From Sphingobacterium lactis (lineage in GTDB: Bacteria; Bacteroidota; Bacteroidia; Sphingobacteriales; Sphingobacteriaceae): 64,000 nt of DNA. This document shows positions 7,973-18,282 of this stretch, one piece after another (within the stretch, counting starts at the first letter, position 1; each line of letters starts with the position of its first letter). The position numbers were made by a program, and so were the translations under genes. The stretch is taken from the NCBI RefSeq assembly GCF_011046555.1, contig NZ_CP049246.1, positions 186,001 through 250,000 on the forward strand. Reading direction: 5' to 3'. The notes below the pieces were generated by a model, which was not told where the DNA came from, did not search any database, and worked only from the letters and a program-made list of their open reading frames with translations.

Positions 7973-10900
7973 ATGTACAAGGAATATAAGCAGTTAAATC
8001 TATCAGAAATAGGAAAAGAAGTGTTGAAACGTTGGGATGCCAACAACATCTTCGAAAAAAGTATTTCCAACCGACCGGCGAGCAAACCGTACACATTCTA
8101 TGAAGGACCTCCTTCGGCAAACGGGATGCCCGGCATTCACCACGTGATGGCCAGAACCATTAAGGACATCTTCTGTCGCTACAAGACCCTGAAAGGCTAT
8201 CAGGTGAAACGTAAGGGCGGATGGGATACCCATGGCCTTCCGATCGAATTGGCGGTAGAAAAAACGCTTGGTATCACCAAGGAAGATATCGGTAAGAAAA
8301 TATCTGTCGAGGAATATAACAATGCCTGCCGTAAGGAAGTCATGAAATACACCGATGTATGGAATGACCTGACCGAAAAAATGGGCTATTGGGTTGACCT
8401 GGAAGATCCGTACATCACCTATCAGAACGAATACATTGAAACCCTTTGGTTCTTATTGAAGGACCTATACAAAAAGGGACTTTTATACAAAGGATACACC
8501 ATCCAACCCTTCTCTCCTGCAGCTGGAACAGGTTTAAGTTCGCATGAACTGAACCAACCCGGCACGTACAAGGATGTGAAGGACACCACCATCGTTGCCG
8601 AATTCCGTTTGGACAAACAGCAGATCCATCCGATGATGGAGCGCTTGGTTGACAATCCGGATGAAGACGTGGCCTTCCTGGCGTGGACGACGACACCATG
8701 GACCCTTCCAGGGAACAGTGCGTTGACCGTAGGAAAGAATATCGACTATGTAAAGATCAAGACCTTCAACCAATATACCGGGACAGCTGTTTCCGTTATC
8801 TTGGCGAAGAACCTGATTCCGAAACATTTCAAATCCGAAGGACAGCAGATTTCCTTCCAGGATTACAAATTTGGTGACAAGCTAATCCCTTGGGAAGTTG
8901 TTGCCGAATTTAAAGGTGCCGAAATCGAAGGCCTTCGCTACCATCAATTGATGCCGTACGTGACGTCCGAAGAGTTGCGGGAAAAAGCATTCCGCGTCAT
9001 CTTGGGTGATTTCGTGACTACGGAAGATGGTACAGGTATTGTCCACACCTCCCCTACTTATGGTGCGGATGACTTTAGAGTTGCCCGTGAAAGCGGCATC
9101 CCATCGATCATGGTGAAAGATGAAAATGGCAAAGAGGTGCCTACAGTTGACCGTACAGGTCGTTTTGTAAAGGAAATCACTGATTTTGCCGGTCGTTTTG
9201 TAAAAGAAGAATATTACTCGGATGCCGAGCGCGCCGACAAGGACTTCCGTCCGACCGATGTCTTGATCGCCATCAAATTAAAAGAAGAGAATAAAGCGTT
9301 TGACGTTAAGAAATACGAACACACCTACCCACACTGCTGGCGTACCGACAAACCTGTACTGTACTATCCATTGGACAGCTGGTTTATCAAGACGACCGCA
9401 GTGAAGGAGGAAATGGTTGCCTTGAACAAGACGATCAACTGGAAACCTGAAGCGACCGGTTCGGGACGTTTCGGAAACTGGTTGGAAAACCTTGTGGACT
9501 GGAACCTTTCCCGTTCCCGCTATTGGGGAACGCCGCTACCGATCTGGAGAAGTGAGGATGAGAACGAAGAGATCTGCATCGGTTCCATGCCGGAACTGAA
9601 AGCGCTTTTGGAAGCATCCCTGGCTTCTGATGTGCTATCCGTTGAAGAAAGGAATACCAACCAAGCATACTTGGATAAATTCGGCACACCTGACCTGGAT
9701 TTGCACCGTCCGTATGTGGACGACATTGTCCTGGTTTCGGAAGGTGGCCAGAAATTATACCGTGAGCCCGATTTGATCGACGTTTGGTTCGATTCGGGAG
9801 CCATGCCATATGCACAATGGGGATTGGATTATGAGAAATTGGAAAAAGGGGAAGCCCTTCCGTTCAAGGATCCTTATTTCTCGGCGTTTCCTGCGGATTT
9901 TATCGCTGAAGGTGTCGACCAGACCCGTGGATGGTTCTTTACCCTACATGCCATCTCAACCATGGTCCGCGGTTCCGTAGCGTTCAAGAATGTGGTTTCA
10001 AACGGTCTTGTATTGGATAAGAACGGTAACAAGATGTCGAAACGTCTTGGAAACGGTGTCGATCCATTCGCGACCATTGATAAATATTCTGCCGATGCGA
10101 CCCGCTGGTATATGATCAGTAACGCTGCGCCATGGGATAACCTGAAGTTCAATGAAGAAGGTTTGGATGAAGTACGCCGTAAGTTCTTCGGAACCCTGTA
10201 CAATACCTATGCTTTCTTCGCACTATATGCCAACATCGACAAGTTCAGCTATGCGGAACCGGAAATCCCGATCGAGAAGCGTCCTGAAATCGACCGTTGG
10301 GTGATCTCTTTATTGAACAGTCTGAGCAAGGAAGTGGATGAATATTATGCGGATTATGAGCCTACCAAAGCTGCACGTGCGATCCAGAACTTTGTTGACG
10401 AGCACTTGAGTAACTGGTATGTGCGCCTGTGCCGCCGCCGTTTCTGGAAGGGCGAATATTCGGAAGATAAGATCTCCGCATACCAGACCCTATATACCTG
10501 TTTGGATACCATCGCTAAATTAATCGCACCAGTATCGCCATTCTTTGCCGATCAATTATACCTGGATCTGAACGCTGCCACTCAGAAAGAATCCTTTGAA
10601 TCGGTACATTTAGCAGACTTCCCTGCCTACCATATCGAATTGGTAGATAAGGCATTGGAAGAGCGGATGGCCTTGGCGCAGGATATCTCCTCGCTAACCC
10701 TGTCGCTGCGTAAAAAGACCGGTATCAACGTGCGCCAGCCATTGAGCAAGATCCTTGTTCCCGTTCTGGACAGCAGTTTCCAAGCCAAGGTTGAGAAGGT
10801 GAAAGATTTGATCCTTTCGGAGACCAACATCAAGGATATCGAGTTCATCACGGACACGACGGGCATCATCAAGAAGAAGGTGAAACCGAACTTCAAGGTA

Positions 10901-11386
10901 TTGGGTGCGAAGGTTGGAAAAGATATGAAATTGGTAGCCGCTGCGATTCAAGCACTTGACGCCGCACAGATTCAAGATCTGGAAAATAACGGCTCCTTAG
11001 CTTTAAGTGGCACGGAATATGTAATTAGCAGCGAAGATGTAGAAATTATTGCAGAAGATGTTGAAGGTTGGCAGGTAGCGAACTTAGGCCGTTTAACGGT
11101 AGCACTGGACGTTCACATTTCGGCAGAGTTAAAGGATGAAGGGATTGCGCGCGAGCTCATTAACCGGATTCAAAACCTGAGGAAAGAGAAGAATTTTGAA
11201 GTGACCGACCGTATAAATGTAGCCTTAAGTCAAAATACTGAAATTCAACAAGCTGTAGAAAATAATTTCTCGTATATTTGTACGGAAATTTTAGCCGATC
11301 GTTTAATTTTCGATGCAGACCTGGCCAATGGAGATGCCATCGAGATTGACGGAGAGAATTTATTGCTATTTATAGAAAAAATTTAA
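7973..11386 (+). CDS. ileS: Isoleucine-tRNA ligase
   Basis: 1137 aa from the ATG at 7973 (a GTG codon precedes it). It charges tRNA-Ile with isoleucine and edits valine. Seen: the class I HIGH-type signature as GIHHVMAR near residue 54 within PSANGMPGIHHV, an editing domain with LAWTTTPWTLPGNSAL and GTGIVHTSPTYGADDF, and the KMSKR loop GNKMSKRLGNG near residue 687. The anticodon-binding region contains NWYVRLCRRRFWKGE. The length, longer than the roughly 940 aa of the E. coli enzyme, matches the eukaryote-like IleRS type found in many Bacteroidota; this type is often linked to reduced mupirocin sensitivity (inference from family). The DksA-like gene follows after 3 bp, so the two are cotranscribed. 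Confidence 0.98.
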   Translation: MYKEYKQLNLSEIGKEVLKRWDANNIFEKSISNRPASKPYTFYEGPPSANGMPGIHHVMARTIKDIFCRYKTLKGYQVKRKGGWDTHGLPIELAVEKTLGITKEDIGKKISVEEYNNACRKEVMKYTDVWNDLTEKMGYWVDLEDPYITYQNEYIETLWFLLKDLYKKGLLYKGYTIQPFSPAAGTGLSSHELNQPGTYKDVKDTTIVAEFRLDKQQIHPMMERLVDNPDEDVAFLAWTTTPWTLPGNSALTVGKNIDYVKIKTFNQYTGTAVSVILAKNLIPKHFKSEGQQISFQDYKFGDKLIPWEVVAEFKGAEIEGLRYHQLMPYVTSEELREKAFRVILGDFVTTEDGTGIVHTSPTYGADDFRVARESGIPSIMVKDENGKEVPTVDRTGRFVKEITDFAGRFVKEEYYSDAERADKDFRPTDVLIAIKLKEENKAFDVKKYEHTYPHCWRTDKPVLYYPLDSWFIKTTAVKEEMVALNKTINWKPEATGSGRFGNWLENLVDWNLSRSRYWGTPLPIWRSEDENEEICIGSMPELKALLEASLASDVLSVEERNTNQAYLDKFGTPDLDLHRPYVDDIVLVSEGGQKLYREPDLIDVWFDSGAMPYAQWGLDYEKLEKGEALPFKDPYFSAFPADFIAEGVDQTRGWFFTLHAISTMVRGSVAFKNVVSNGLVLDKNGNKMSKRLGNGVDPFATIDKYSADATRWYMISNAAPWDNLKFNEEGLDEVRRKFFGTLYNTYAFFALYANIDKFSYAEPEIPIEKRPEIDRWVISLLNSLSKEVDEYYADYEPTKAARAIQNFVDEHLSNWYVRLCRRRFWKGEYSEDKISAYQTLYTCLDTIAKLIAPVSPFFADQLYLDLNAATQKESFESVHLADFPAYHIELVDKALEERMALAQDISSLTLSLRKKTGINVRQPLSKILVPVLDSSFQAKVEKVKDLILSETNIKDIEFITDTTGIIKKKVKPNFKVLGAKVGKDMKLVAAAIQALDAAQIQDLENNGSLALSGTEYVISSEDVEIIAEDVEGWQVANLGRLTVALDVHISAELKDEGIARELINRIQNLRKEKNFEVTDRINVALSQNTEIQQAVENNFSYICTEILADRLIFDADLANGDAIEIDGENLLLFIEKI

Positions 11387-11389
11387 AGT

Positions 11390-11773
11390 ATGGGAAACAC
11401 AGAGAAAACACGGTACAGTGATGCTGAATTACAAGAGTTTAAAGCAATAATTCTTGAAAAGTTACGCGTAGCAAAGGAAGAATTGTCATCCTTGACAACC
11501 TCCTTAAGCAACAGCAATGCGAACGGAACTGACGATACAGCAGGTACTTACAAAACATTAGAGGACGGTTCAGCAACATTGGAGAAGGAACAGATCAACC
11601 AATTAGCAGCACGTCAGAAGAAATTCATCGACAATCTTGAAGCCGCTTTAGTGCGCATCGAGAACAAGACGTACGGTGTTTGTAGAGAAACCGGAAAGCT
11701 TATTCAGAAAGAAAGATTGAAAGCAGTACCTCATACCACCTTGAGTATTGAGGCGAAAAACAAACAATATTAA
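11390..11773 (+). CDS. TraR/DksA-family regulator
   Basis: 127 aa. An N-terminal coiled-coil region (SDAELQEFKAIILEKLRVAKEEL and EKEQINQLAARQKKFIDNLEAAL) leads to the DksA signature NKTYGVCRETGKLIQKERL then AVPHTTLSIEAK. DksA proteins insert into the RNA polymerase secondary channel and modulate initiation, often with ppGpp. Only one cysteine remains of the zinc-finger set, so it probably does not bind zinc in the classical C4 way. It begins 3 bp after ileS and ends with a strong terminator, placing it in the ileS transcript. Confidence 0.92.
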   Translation: MGNTEKTRYSDAELQEFKAIILEKLRVAKEELSSLTTSLSNSNANGTDDTAGTYKTLEDGSATLEKEQINQLAARQKKFIDNLEAALVRIENKTYGVCRETGKLIQKERLKAVPHTTLSIEAKNKQY

Positions 11774-11790
11774 GCAAAAGATTAAAATTG

Positions 11791-11822
11791 ATGGTCTTTG
11801 CGATTAGCAAAGACCATTTTTA
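11791..11822 (+). terminator. Intrinsic terminator after ileS-dksA-like operon
   Basis: 11-bp perfect stem ATGGTCTTTGC/GCAAAGACCAT (11791-11801 with 11807-11817) followed by T5. It ends only about 7 bp before the lspA start. Confidence 0.92.
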
Positions 11823-11828
11823 TGTGCT

Positions 11829-12479
11829 ATGAAAGGATACAGCAAGCCCCTTATTCTCATCACCATTATTTTATTGGTGGACCAATTATCCAAATTCTGG
11901 GTGAAGATGAACATGACGATCGGACAGAACTTCAAAGTTCTCGGCGATAAGTTCCTGATTCATTTCATTGAAAACCCGGGTATGGCCTATGGCATGGAAT
12001 TCGGCGGTGAATATGGTAAACTGTTCTTGAGTGTCTTCCGTATCATTGCCGTTATCGGTATCGGATATGGTCTGCATTACATGATCAAGAATAAGTATAA
12101 CCGTGGTTTTATCCTGAATGTAGCTTTGATATTTGCCGGTGCGCTAGGAAACATCATCGACAGTGCCTTCTATGGCCTGATTTTCAGTGAAAGCACGCCG
12201 TATTCCAAAGCTGTCCTTTTCCCTGATGGCGGAGGTTATGCAAGTTTCCTGCACGGTAAAGTTGTGGACATGCTGTACTTCCCCTTAGTGAGCGGCACAT
12301 TCCCTACCTGGTTTCCGATCTGGGGTGGTGAGAACTTTATGTTCTTCCGTCCGGTATTCAACATTGCGGATTCCGCAATTTCCGTAGGCGTATTTCTGAT
12401 ACTGATCTTCCAAAAGCGCTATTTCAAAGAAGAGCACACCGAAAAAACCGGCGTGAACAGTGAAATCCTGGAAGATTAA
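11829..12479 (+). CDS. lspA: Lipoprotein signal peptidase (signal peptidase II)
   Basis: 216 aa with about four membrane segments. It cleaves prolipoproteins before the lipidated cysteine, in the inner membrane. Family motifs: VDQLSKFWV near residue 18, IENPGMAYGMEFG, the catalytic Asp regions GALGNIIDSAFYG and VFNIADSAISVG (the two Asp residues). The protein is longer than the roughly 165 aa of proteobacterial LspA because of an insert between the third and fourth segments (FSESTPYSKAVLFPDGGGY and onward), as is common in Bacteroidota. The ileS-dksA terminator overlaps its leader, so it needs its own promoter or read-through. Confidence 0.96.
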   Translation: MKGYSKPLILITIILLVDQLSKFWVKMNMTIGQNFKVLGDKFLIHFIENPGMAYGMEFGGEYGKLFLSVFRIIAVIGIGYGLHYMIKNKYNRGFILNVALIFAGALGNIIDSAFYGLIFSESTPYSKAVLFPDGGGYASFLHGKVVDMLYFPLVSGTFPTWFPIWGGENFMFFRPVFNIADSAISVGVFLILIFQKRYFKEEHTEKTGVNSEILED

Positions 12480-12546
12480 TCCACCGAGAATAAAAAGTTA
12501 ACAAGAACGGGCTGGAGCAATCCTGCTTGATTCCGTATATTTGGGC

Positions 12547-13497
12547 ATGAAAAACTTCCGAATTGTGTTTTCTGTGGTCCTGAGCCTGCTCTGTCTGGCA
12601 GGGGGACACACGACCCAAGCGCAGGTCAATCCGCAAAACCTCCAAAAACATATCGACTACCTTTCGACCGACAGGATGAAGGGCCGTGAAACGGGGCAAA
12701 AAGGTTCCAAAAAGGCAGCTTCCTATATCGAGAAATATTTCAAGAAATATAATCTGCAACCGAAGGGCGAGAAAGGCTATCGGCAGGAATTTATGGCGCA
12801 AGTGCGCCGTGGAAAAGCTACCGGACAACAGCGCAAATCGGAAAATATCATCGGTTTCCTAGATAATAAGGCTCCATATACCATTGTGGTGGGTGCACAT
12901 TACGATCATTTGGGACTGGGGGATATCGGCGGCTCGCGCGATTCCCTGGGCGTCGGAAAGATCCATAATGGTGCCGACGACAATGCCTCGGGCGTGGCCG
13001 GGCTATTGGAATTGGCCAGACATTATGCAACAAACTCCGTTCAGGAAAGCTATAACATGCTATTCATCGGTTTCGGAGCCGAAGAATTGGGATTGGTCGG
13101 ATCCAAATACTTCACCGAGCACCCAACCATTCCGCTGGATTCCGTGCAATGGATGCTGAACATGGATATGATCGGCCGTTACAGCCCGGAAAACGGATTG
13201 GCGATAATCGGCTATGGTACGAGCTCGGCCTTTCCGAAGATATTCGAAGGGCTCAGCAGCAGCATTACCTTTAACCTGAGCAAAGATGGCAATGGCGGTT
13301 CAGATCAAACTTCTTTCTACAAGAAGAATATCCCCGTGCTGTTCTTCCATACCGGTGGCCACGATGATTACCACAAGCCTACCGATGATGCCGATAAAAT
13401 TGATTACAAAGCCATGGAGGCCATCTTGAATCTGGAGATTCAGGTGATCGACAATTCCATGAAACAACCTAAAATGGACTTCCAATGGACAAACTAA
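12547..13497 (+). CDS. Secreted M28-family zinc peptidase
   Basis: 316 aa from the ATG at 12547; a TTG six bases earlier is unlikely. A signal peptide ends around GGHTTQAQ. The M28 metal ligands can be seen in order: His in VVGAHYDHLG, the bridging Asp in NGADDNASGVAG, catalytic and ligand Glu in GFGAEELGLVGS, Asp in LNMDMIGR and the last His in HTGGHDDYHKPTDD. Such enzymes are co-catalytic two-zinc aminopeptidases acting outside the cytoplasm on peptides. The gene ends 13 bp inside the next one, so both are translated from one message. Confidence 0.94.
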   Translation: MKNFRIVFSVVLSLLCLAGGHTTQAQVNPQNLQKHIDYLSTDRMKGRETGQKGSKKAASYIEKYFKKYNLQPKGEKGYRQEFMAQVRRGKATGQQRKSENIIGFLDNKAPYTIVVGAHYDHLGLGDIGGSRDSLGVGKIHNGADDNASGVAGLLELARHYATNSVQESYNMLFIGFGAEELGLVGSKYFTEHPTIPLDSVQWMLNMDMIGRYSPENGLAIIGYGTSSAFPKIFEGLSSSITFNLSKDGNGGSDQTSFYKKNIPVLFFHTGGHDDYHKPTDDADKIDYKAMEAILNLEIQVIDNSMKQPKMDFQWTN

Positions 13498-14408
13498 GCA
13501 CACGTATCCTGCTGACGGGCTCCAATGGATTCCTGGGGCAGAAGTTAACGGATCACTTAACGGAGCGCAAGGACGTGGAGCTTTGTTGCACCTCACAATC
13601 TGCCAACAGAAACCCGAACACTTCGGGATATACATTCGTGGAGTTGGATCTGCGGGATGGCAAGCAATTGGAGAAATTAATCCATTACTTCAAGCCTACC
13701 CACATTATCCATACGGCGGCATTGACCAGTGTAGAAATATGCGAACAGGACCCCGAGGGGTGTAAAGCCCTGAACGTGGATGTGGTGGCGCATTTGGCAA
13801 ACATTTGTCGTGAAGACGACATCCACCTCACCTTCCTATCGACAGATTTCGTTTTTGACGGCCAGAATGGCCCCTATGACGAACGTGCAGCGACCAACCC
13901 GTGCAATGCCTATGGGCAGAGCAAATTGGACGCTGAACGCGCCATATTGGCTTCAGGTTGTCGGGCAGCGATTCTTCGCACCATCTTGGTATATGGGATA
14001 ATCGCTGACCGCGGACGTTCGAACTTGGTCCTTTGGGCAAAGGGGAAACTCGAGGCCGGCGAACCGATCAATGTCGTTTCCGACCAATGGCGGATGCCAA
14101 CCTTTGTGGATGATCTGGCGAATGCCTGTATTTTAGCGGTAGAACGAAACGCAGAAGGCGTATTCCACATCTCTTCGGACCAGATGCTCACCATACAGGA
14201 AGCAGTGGAACAGGTCGCTGATTATTGGCAACTCGACAAAACTCTCATATCATCGATTACAGCAAAAGAAATTGGACAGGACAAAAACCGTCCGCAAAAA
14301 ACAGGGTTTATCCTAGATAAAGCAAAACAGGAATTGGGCTATCAACCCACGCCTTTTCAGGCATCCTTGAGCGCTATTGATCAACAACTAAAATTATTCA
14401 GAAAATAA
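13485..14408 (+). CDS. SDR-family NAD(P)-dependent reductase (RfbD/RmlD-like)
   Basis: 307 aa. The N-terminal Rossmann motif is TGSNGFLGQKL and the catalytic YxxxK is YGQSKLDAERAI. The central TDFVFDGQNGPYDE and later VSDQWRMPTFVDDLANA follow the pattern of dTDP-4-dehydrorhamnose reductase-like proteins (sugar-nucleotide-binding SDRs). Substrate is unknown; no rhamnose genes are nearby, so assignment to RmlD itself is not justified. It overlaps the M28 gene by 13 bp and is followed after 1 nt by a thioesterase gene, forming a three-gene operon. Confidence 0.9.
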   Translation: MDKLSTRILLTGSNGFLGQKLTDHLTERKDVELCCTSQSANRNPNTSGYTFVELDLRDGKQLEKLIHYFKPTHIIHTAALTSVEICEQDPEGCKALNVDVVAHLANICREDDIHLTFLSTDFVFDGQNGPYDERAATNPCNAYGQSKLDAERAILASGCRAAILRTILVYGIIADRGRSNLVLWAKGKLEAGEPINVVSDQWRMPTFVDDLANACILAVERNAEGVFHISSDQMLTIQEAVEQVADYWQLDKTLISSITAKEIGQDKNRPQKTGFILDKAKQELGYQPTPFQASLSAIDQQLKLFRK

Positions 14409-14409
14409 C

Positions 14410-14937
14410 ATGCAAGAAAAATACGCAAGAGAATCCTATACGGAGATGAACGAATTGGTGCTTCCCAACGATACAAATACTTTTGGCAACCTGATGGGTG
14501 GCCGACTGCTGTATTGGATGGACATCTGCTCGGCAATGGCCGCACAGAAACATTGTAACAACCAGGTCGTGACCGTATCAGTTGATAATGTATCTTTTAA
14601 GCGATCCATTAAGTTGGGCGAAGTGGTTACGATCGAAGCACAGGTCACCCGCGCCTTTAATACATCGGTAGAGGTTCGGATGGAAATCTTCGCACAGAAC
14701 CTTCCACAGGGCACCAAGGTTAAGTCCAACGAGGCGTACTACACCTTTGTTTCCATCGATGAAGAAAATCGCCCAAAACCGATACCCAAATTGATCCCGG
14801 AAACCGATAAGGAAAAGACCTTATTCGATGAAGCATTGCAACGCCGCGAAATGCGCTTGTTGCTCGCGGGAAAATTGAAACCTGAAGATGCGGACGGCAT
14901 CAAAAACCTGATCCAGGTGTTTCAACATAAAGATTAA
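14410..14937 (+). CDS. Acyl-CoA thioesterase, hotdog fold
   Basis: 175 aa. The family features are NDTNTFGNLMGGRLLYWMD with the catalytic-loop Asn/Asp context, then VTVSVDNVSFKRSIKLGEVV and a C-terminal extension rich in charged residues. Members hydrolyse acyl-CoA to free acid and CoA in the cytoplasm; the closest pattern is the YciA/BFIT type. It starts 1 nt after the SDR stop. A second, shorter paralogue lies at 53629-54036. Confidence 0.92.
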   Translation: MQEKYARESYTEMNELVLPNDTNTFGNLMGGRLLYWMDICSAMAAQKHCNNQVVTVSVDNVSFKRSIKLGEVVTIEAQVTRAFNTSVEVRMEIFAQNLPQGTKVKSNEAYYTFVSIDEENRPKPIPKLIPETDKEKTLFDEALQRREMRLLLAGKLKPEDADGIKNLIQVFQHKD

Positions 14938-15066
14938 CCGAAGTTTTATAACAACTGGAATAGGACATACTGACAATGCTGATGCACGTAAAGTGTGGAA
15001 AAAGCATGCGATTTCGGTTATCAATGATCCCATCGCTGATTCCACAGGATCTGCATCAGCAACAGC

Positions 15067-18000
15067 CTATCCCATTCCCGGTCCAACTTCCAGAGGCAGG
15101 CGCAGGTAAACCTTGGTGGTGAAACCCGGTCGCATCTCCCCGACATTGATTTCCAGGCATGCCGAATCCGGCTTCCACGCCTGGTTGATGATCATGATCC
15201 GTTCCTGTACGCCCTTAATCCCAAAGGAGTTGGATTTAAATCCCCGTTTTCCTTTCCCCTCGCTCTTCTCGAAACCTATGCCATTATCCCAAATCGTGAT
15301 ATGGACGGCATAATCCGCAACCTGGATATCCACAAGGACGTTACCCTGGTCTGGATGCTTATTCCGAATACCGTGATGTACCGCATTTTCAACCAATGGC
15401 TGAATCAGCATGGATGGAATGGAATAGCCCTCCATATTCAGGGCACGATCGTATTGGATTTCGAAATCAAATCCTTGATTAAACCGCTCCCGTTCCAACT
15501 CCAAATACAGGGACAACAACTGGATTTCGGACCGTAAGCTAACCATGGCGTACTGCGAATTCTCCAGTACAATCCGGCTCAGCGTTGCGAATTTCTGAAT
15601 CAGCTGACTGGCATTGTGGCTATCGTTTTCCACAACATATGCTTCGATGGAATTCAGGACATTGAAGATAAAATGAGGGTTCATCTGCGATCGAATAGCC
15701 TTGAGTTCGCTCTCGTACAGTTTCTGCTTATACTCGGTTTCCAATTTTTCCTGCCGATCGCGCTCCATAGCTGCCGCCTGTTCCTGAATCGTCTGCACTT
15801 TAACGGCCAGATCGGCTTCCAGCTTGGTATTATAATCGACCTGCAACTGGTGGATGCGCTTATGCTCACGTAATCTATAGCGGTAGAACAAACTAATCAA
15901 GAGCACCAGAAGCCCCACCATCAGCAGCTTAAACCACAACGTCGCATACCAATACCGGTCCAAATGCACGCCTACGGTAGCCACTGCCGGAGACCAATTG
16001 CCCAACGCATCGCCTACACGAACCTTGAAGGTATAGTGCCCACCTTCCAGATTGTTGTAATATGCGGCCTGCTCATCCGACCCCAAGATCCAATCCATAT
16101 CCTGACCTTCCAGCATATAGGCAAACCGCAGCCCTTCCCGATTTACTTGCGCTGGCAGTCCATATGCAAAACTTATGTTGTTTTCCCCAGCTTTCAGGTC
16201 AATTTCCGAACCATATAACCGGTAACTTTCATCGTTATGGTCCAACTGAAACCGACTGATTTTCGGCTGCAATCCTCGAATTTGATTTCTGAAAAGATCT
16301 GGCAACATCCCCACGAGCAATCCCTTATCTGTGCACCAAATCAATTGATTCCCGTCAATCAGGTAACCATAGGACTTATAGGTCGAATTGGGATAGCTTC
16401 CATCACCCGCTTTGAGATGAACGAATTGCTTATGTTCTGGATGAAAAATCATAGTGCCATCCAACGCCTTGATCCACAACTGCTGTTGTTGGTCTGCCCC
16501 AATCCATGTGGGGTAGAGATACGGCGCAGCGGATAGATCCCTATAGTGTCTAAAGGAATATCCTTGGGGTGTCTTAACAATTTCCCCAATGCCCGAAGCA
16601 CCACTGCCATACCAGAACCTTTTTTTAGCATCCAGGAAAAAAGATAGCACGGTGTTGGATTGAAGGTTATCGGAACCCTGCGTTGTATGCGTATACTGCG
16701 TAAAAGTAGGATGCAGCTTGTTGTCCATCTTCACCAATCCATACCCGTCCATACCCAACCAAATTGTCCCATCGCCATCTTTTCCGATGGAGATTACCTT
16801 ATGGTCGGGCAGCCCCTCCCGCGGGCCGAACAGCCGGATAGTCTTTTTGGTAAGATCGTACCTGTAAATTCCCGAATTCCAAGCGCCAATCCACAGGTAA
16901 TTGTAGCCAGCAATGCTGTCCTGCAGCACCACATTGCAATCCGCCCTGCGGAAATGCTGGCTATCGCCTTTGATGGGCAAGGGAATGAGTTGTTTTGCCG
17001 TATGGGTATAGGAATACACTCCTTGGTCATATGTAGAAAAATATAGGGCATCCTGAGTAGCATTCCAATTGCTAACGGCAATTCCTTGCAGTGAAGTAGC
17101 GGATAGACGGTTCTTCAAGTCCGGGCTCATCCTACCGAAGGAGTTTTCCGTCCTGTACCAGATCGCATTGTGCCATTGCAGCAGTTGCAGGATTGGTTTT
17201 TCGGATTTTTTCGGTGGAATCAACTGGTTGATTCGGTTCCGGTGGCTGGAATAAAAAAACAGGCCAGACTCGGTACCCACCCAAAAGCCGGAATCGACGG
17301 CACAAAGCGCATGGACGCGTGACGACTTTGGCAAATCAGGCATCAGGTCATCCCACCGGATATGCGTTTTTATTTTTGTACGGGGGTCAAACCGCCATAG
17401 GCCATTGGACACATGCCCCAATACGAGCGCTTGCTCCGATGGCACATAACACATCGTCGTGATAAAGTTGTCGTAATAGTTTTGATTAGTAGACCAATCC
17501 AAAAGTCGGGTCTGCAGGTCCTGAAAAGTATAGTTGGCCGATATCAGATCGTAATCATAATATCCGGCAAAGAAATGATCTGAGCCGAATACAAACCCTG
17601 CCACGCCATTTTCGCCATCATTTTGGAGGTCGATCTGCTGGTAGGTTCCATCCTTGGGACTGTACCGAATGAGGCCATGGTAGCGGGTTCCTAGCCAAAT
17701 CGAACCATCGGAGTGTTCCTCAATGCGGTAAATACTCACCTGTTTCGGACCTTTGATTCCTTTAAAGGGAAGTTGCCGAATAATATCCGTTTCAGGATCC
17801 AGTACTTGGAGGTCTGTCTCCTGGCCGGAAAAGTAGACCAAGCCCGTTCGGGAAACCATCACATCATACAGATTGGTCTTGGTCAATCCACTGGCGGCAA
17901 TCTTCGCTGCATACACCTTGATTTCCTGATCGAGCGGAAGGCTTCGATCATAACAGAGCAATCCTCGGGTATTGGTGGTGATCCAGATCCTATTTTTCGA

Positions 18001-18273
18001 ATCGATTGCCATATTTCCCAGATAATTCGTGGACAAATCTGGATTTGACCGTAACTGCACGTGGTGGAACCGCTTTCCATCAAAATAAGATAATCCGCGC
18101 TTGCTGGTTATCCAGATCATGCCACTGCTGTCCTGAACCAGGTCTGCGATGACATTGCTGCTCAAGCCATCTTTCTCTGTAAAGTGCAGGAAGGTATAGC
18201 TCCGTTCCTGAGCCGATAGCCGTATTTGTGAACAGCATAGCATAAGAATCAGGCAGTAGCAGATGTATTTCAT
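15067..18273 (-). CDS. Two-component sensor kinase: beta-propeller, Y_Y_Y domain, LytS-type kinase
   Basis: 1068 aa. A signal peptide (CYCLILMLCCSQIRLSAQ) precedes a long periplasmic sensor made of two-component-regulator propeller repeats (for example SGMIWITSKRGLSYFDG, DSKNRIWITTNTRGLLCYD, DGTIWLGMDGYGLVKMD). A Y_Y_Y-type domain follows (FKVRVGDALGNWSPAV), then one TM (ATLWFKLLMVGLLVLLISLFY), a coiled coil and the His_kinase segment with SQMNPHFIFNVLNSIEAYV, phospho-acceptor His near residue 867. The ATPase has NAVHHGI and WDNGIGF. Together with the LytTR response regulator 9 bp upstream it forms a two-gene signalling operon. The ligand is unknown; in Bacteroidota propeller sensors often read glycan fragments, but no glycan genes flank this one. 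Confidence 0.94.
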   Translation of the reverse strand: MKYICYCLILMLCCSQIRLSAQERSYTFLHFTEKDGLSSNVIADLVQDSSGMIWITSKRGLSYFDGKRFHHVQLRSNPDLSTNYLGNMAIDSKNRIWITTNTRGLLCYDRSLPLDQEIKVYAAKIAASGLTKTNLYDVMVSRTGLVYFSGQETDLQVLDPETDIIRQLPFKGIKGPKQVSIYRIEEHSDGSIWLGTRYHGLIRYSPKDGTYQQIDLQNDGENGVAGFVFGSDHFFAGYYDYDLISANYTFQDLQTRLLDWSTNQNYYDNFITTMCYVPSEQALVLGHVSNGLWRFDPRTKIKTHIRWDDLMPDLPKSSRVHALCAVDSGFWVGTESGLFFYSSHRNRINQLIPPKKSEKPILQLLQWHNAIWYRTENSFGRMSPDLKNRLSATSLQGIAVSNWNATQDALYFSTYDQGVYSYTHTAKQLIPLPIKGDSQHFRRADCNVVLQDSIAGYNYLWIGAWNSGIYRYDLTKKTIRLFGPREGLPDHKVISIGKDGDGTIWLGMDGYGLVKMDNKLHPTFTQYTHTTQGSDNLQSNTVLSFFLDAKKRFWYGSGASGIGEIVKTPQGYSFRHYRDLSAAPYLYPTWIGADQQQQLWIKALDGTMIFHPEHKQFVHLKAGDGSYPNSTYKSYGYLIDGNQLIWCTDKGLLVGMLPDLFRNQIRGLQPKISRFQLDHNDESYRLYGSEIDLKAGENNISFAYGLPAQVNREGLRFAYMLEGQDMDWILGSDEQAAYYNNLEGGHYTFKVRVGDALGNWSPAVATVGVHLDRYWYATLWFKLLMVGLLVLLISLFYRYRLREHKRIHQLQVDYNTKLEADLAVKVQTIQEQAAAMERDRQEKLETEYKQKLYESELKAIRSQMNPHFIFNVLNSIEAYVVENDSHNASQLIQKFATLSRIVLENSQYAMVSLRSEIQLLSLYLELERERFNQGFDFEIQYDRALNMEGYSIPSMLIQPLVENAVHHGIRNKHPDQGNVLVDIQVADYAVHITIWDNGIGFEKSEGKGKRGFKSNSFGIKGVQERIMIINQAWKPDSACLEINVGEMRPGFTTKVYLRLPLEVGPGMG

Positions 18274-18282
18274 AGGGTGACG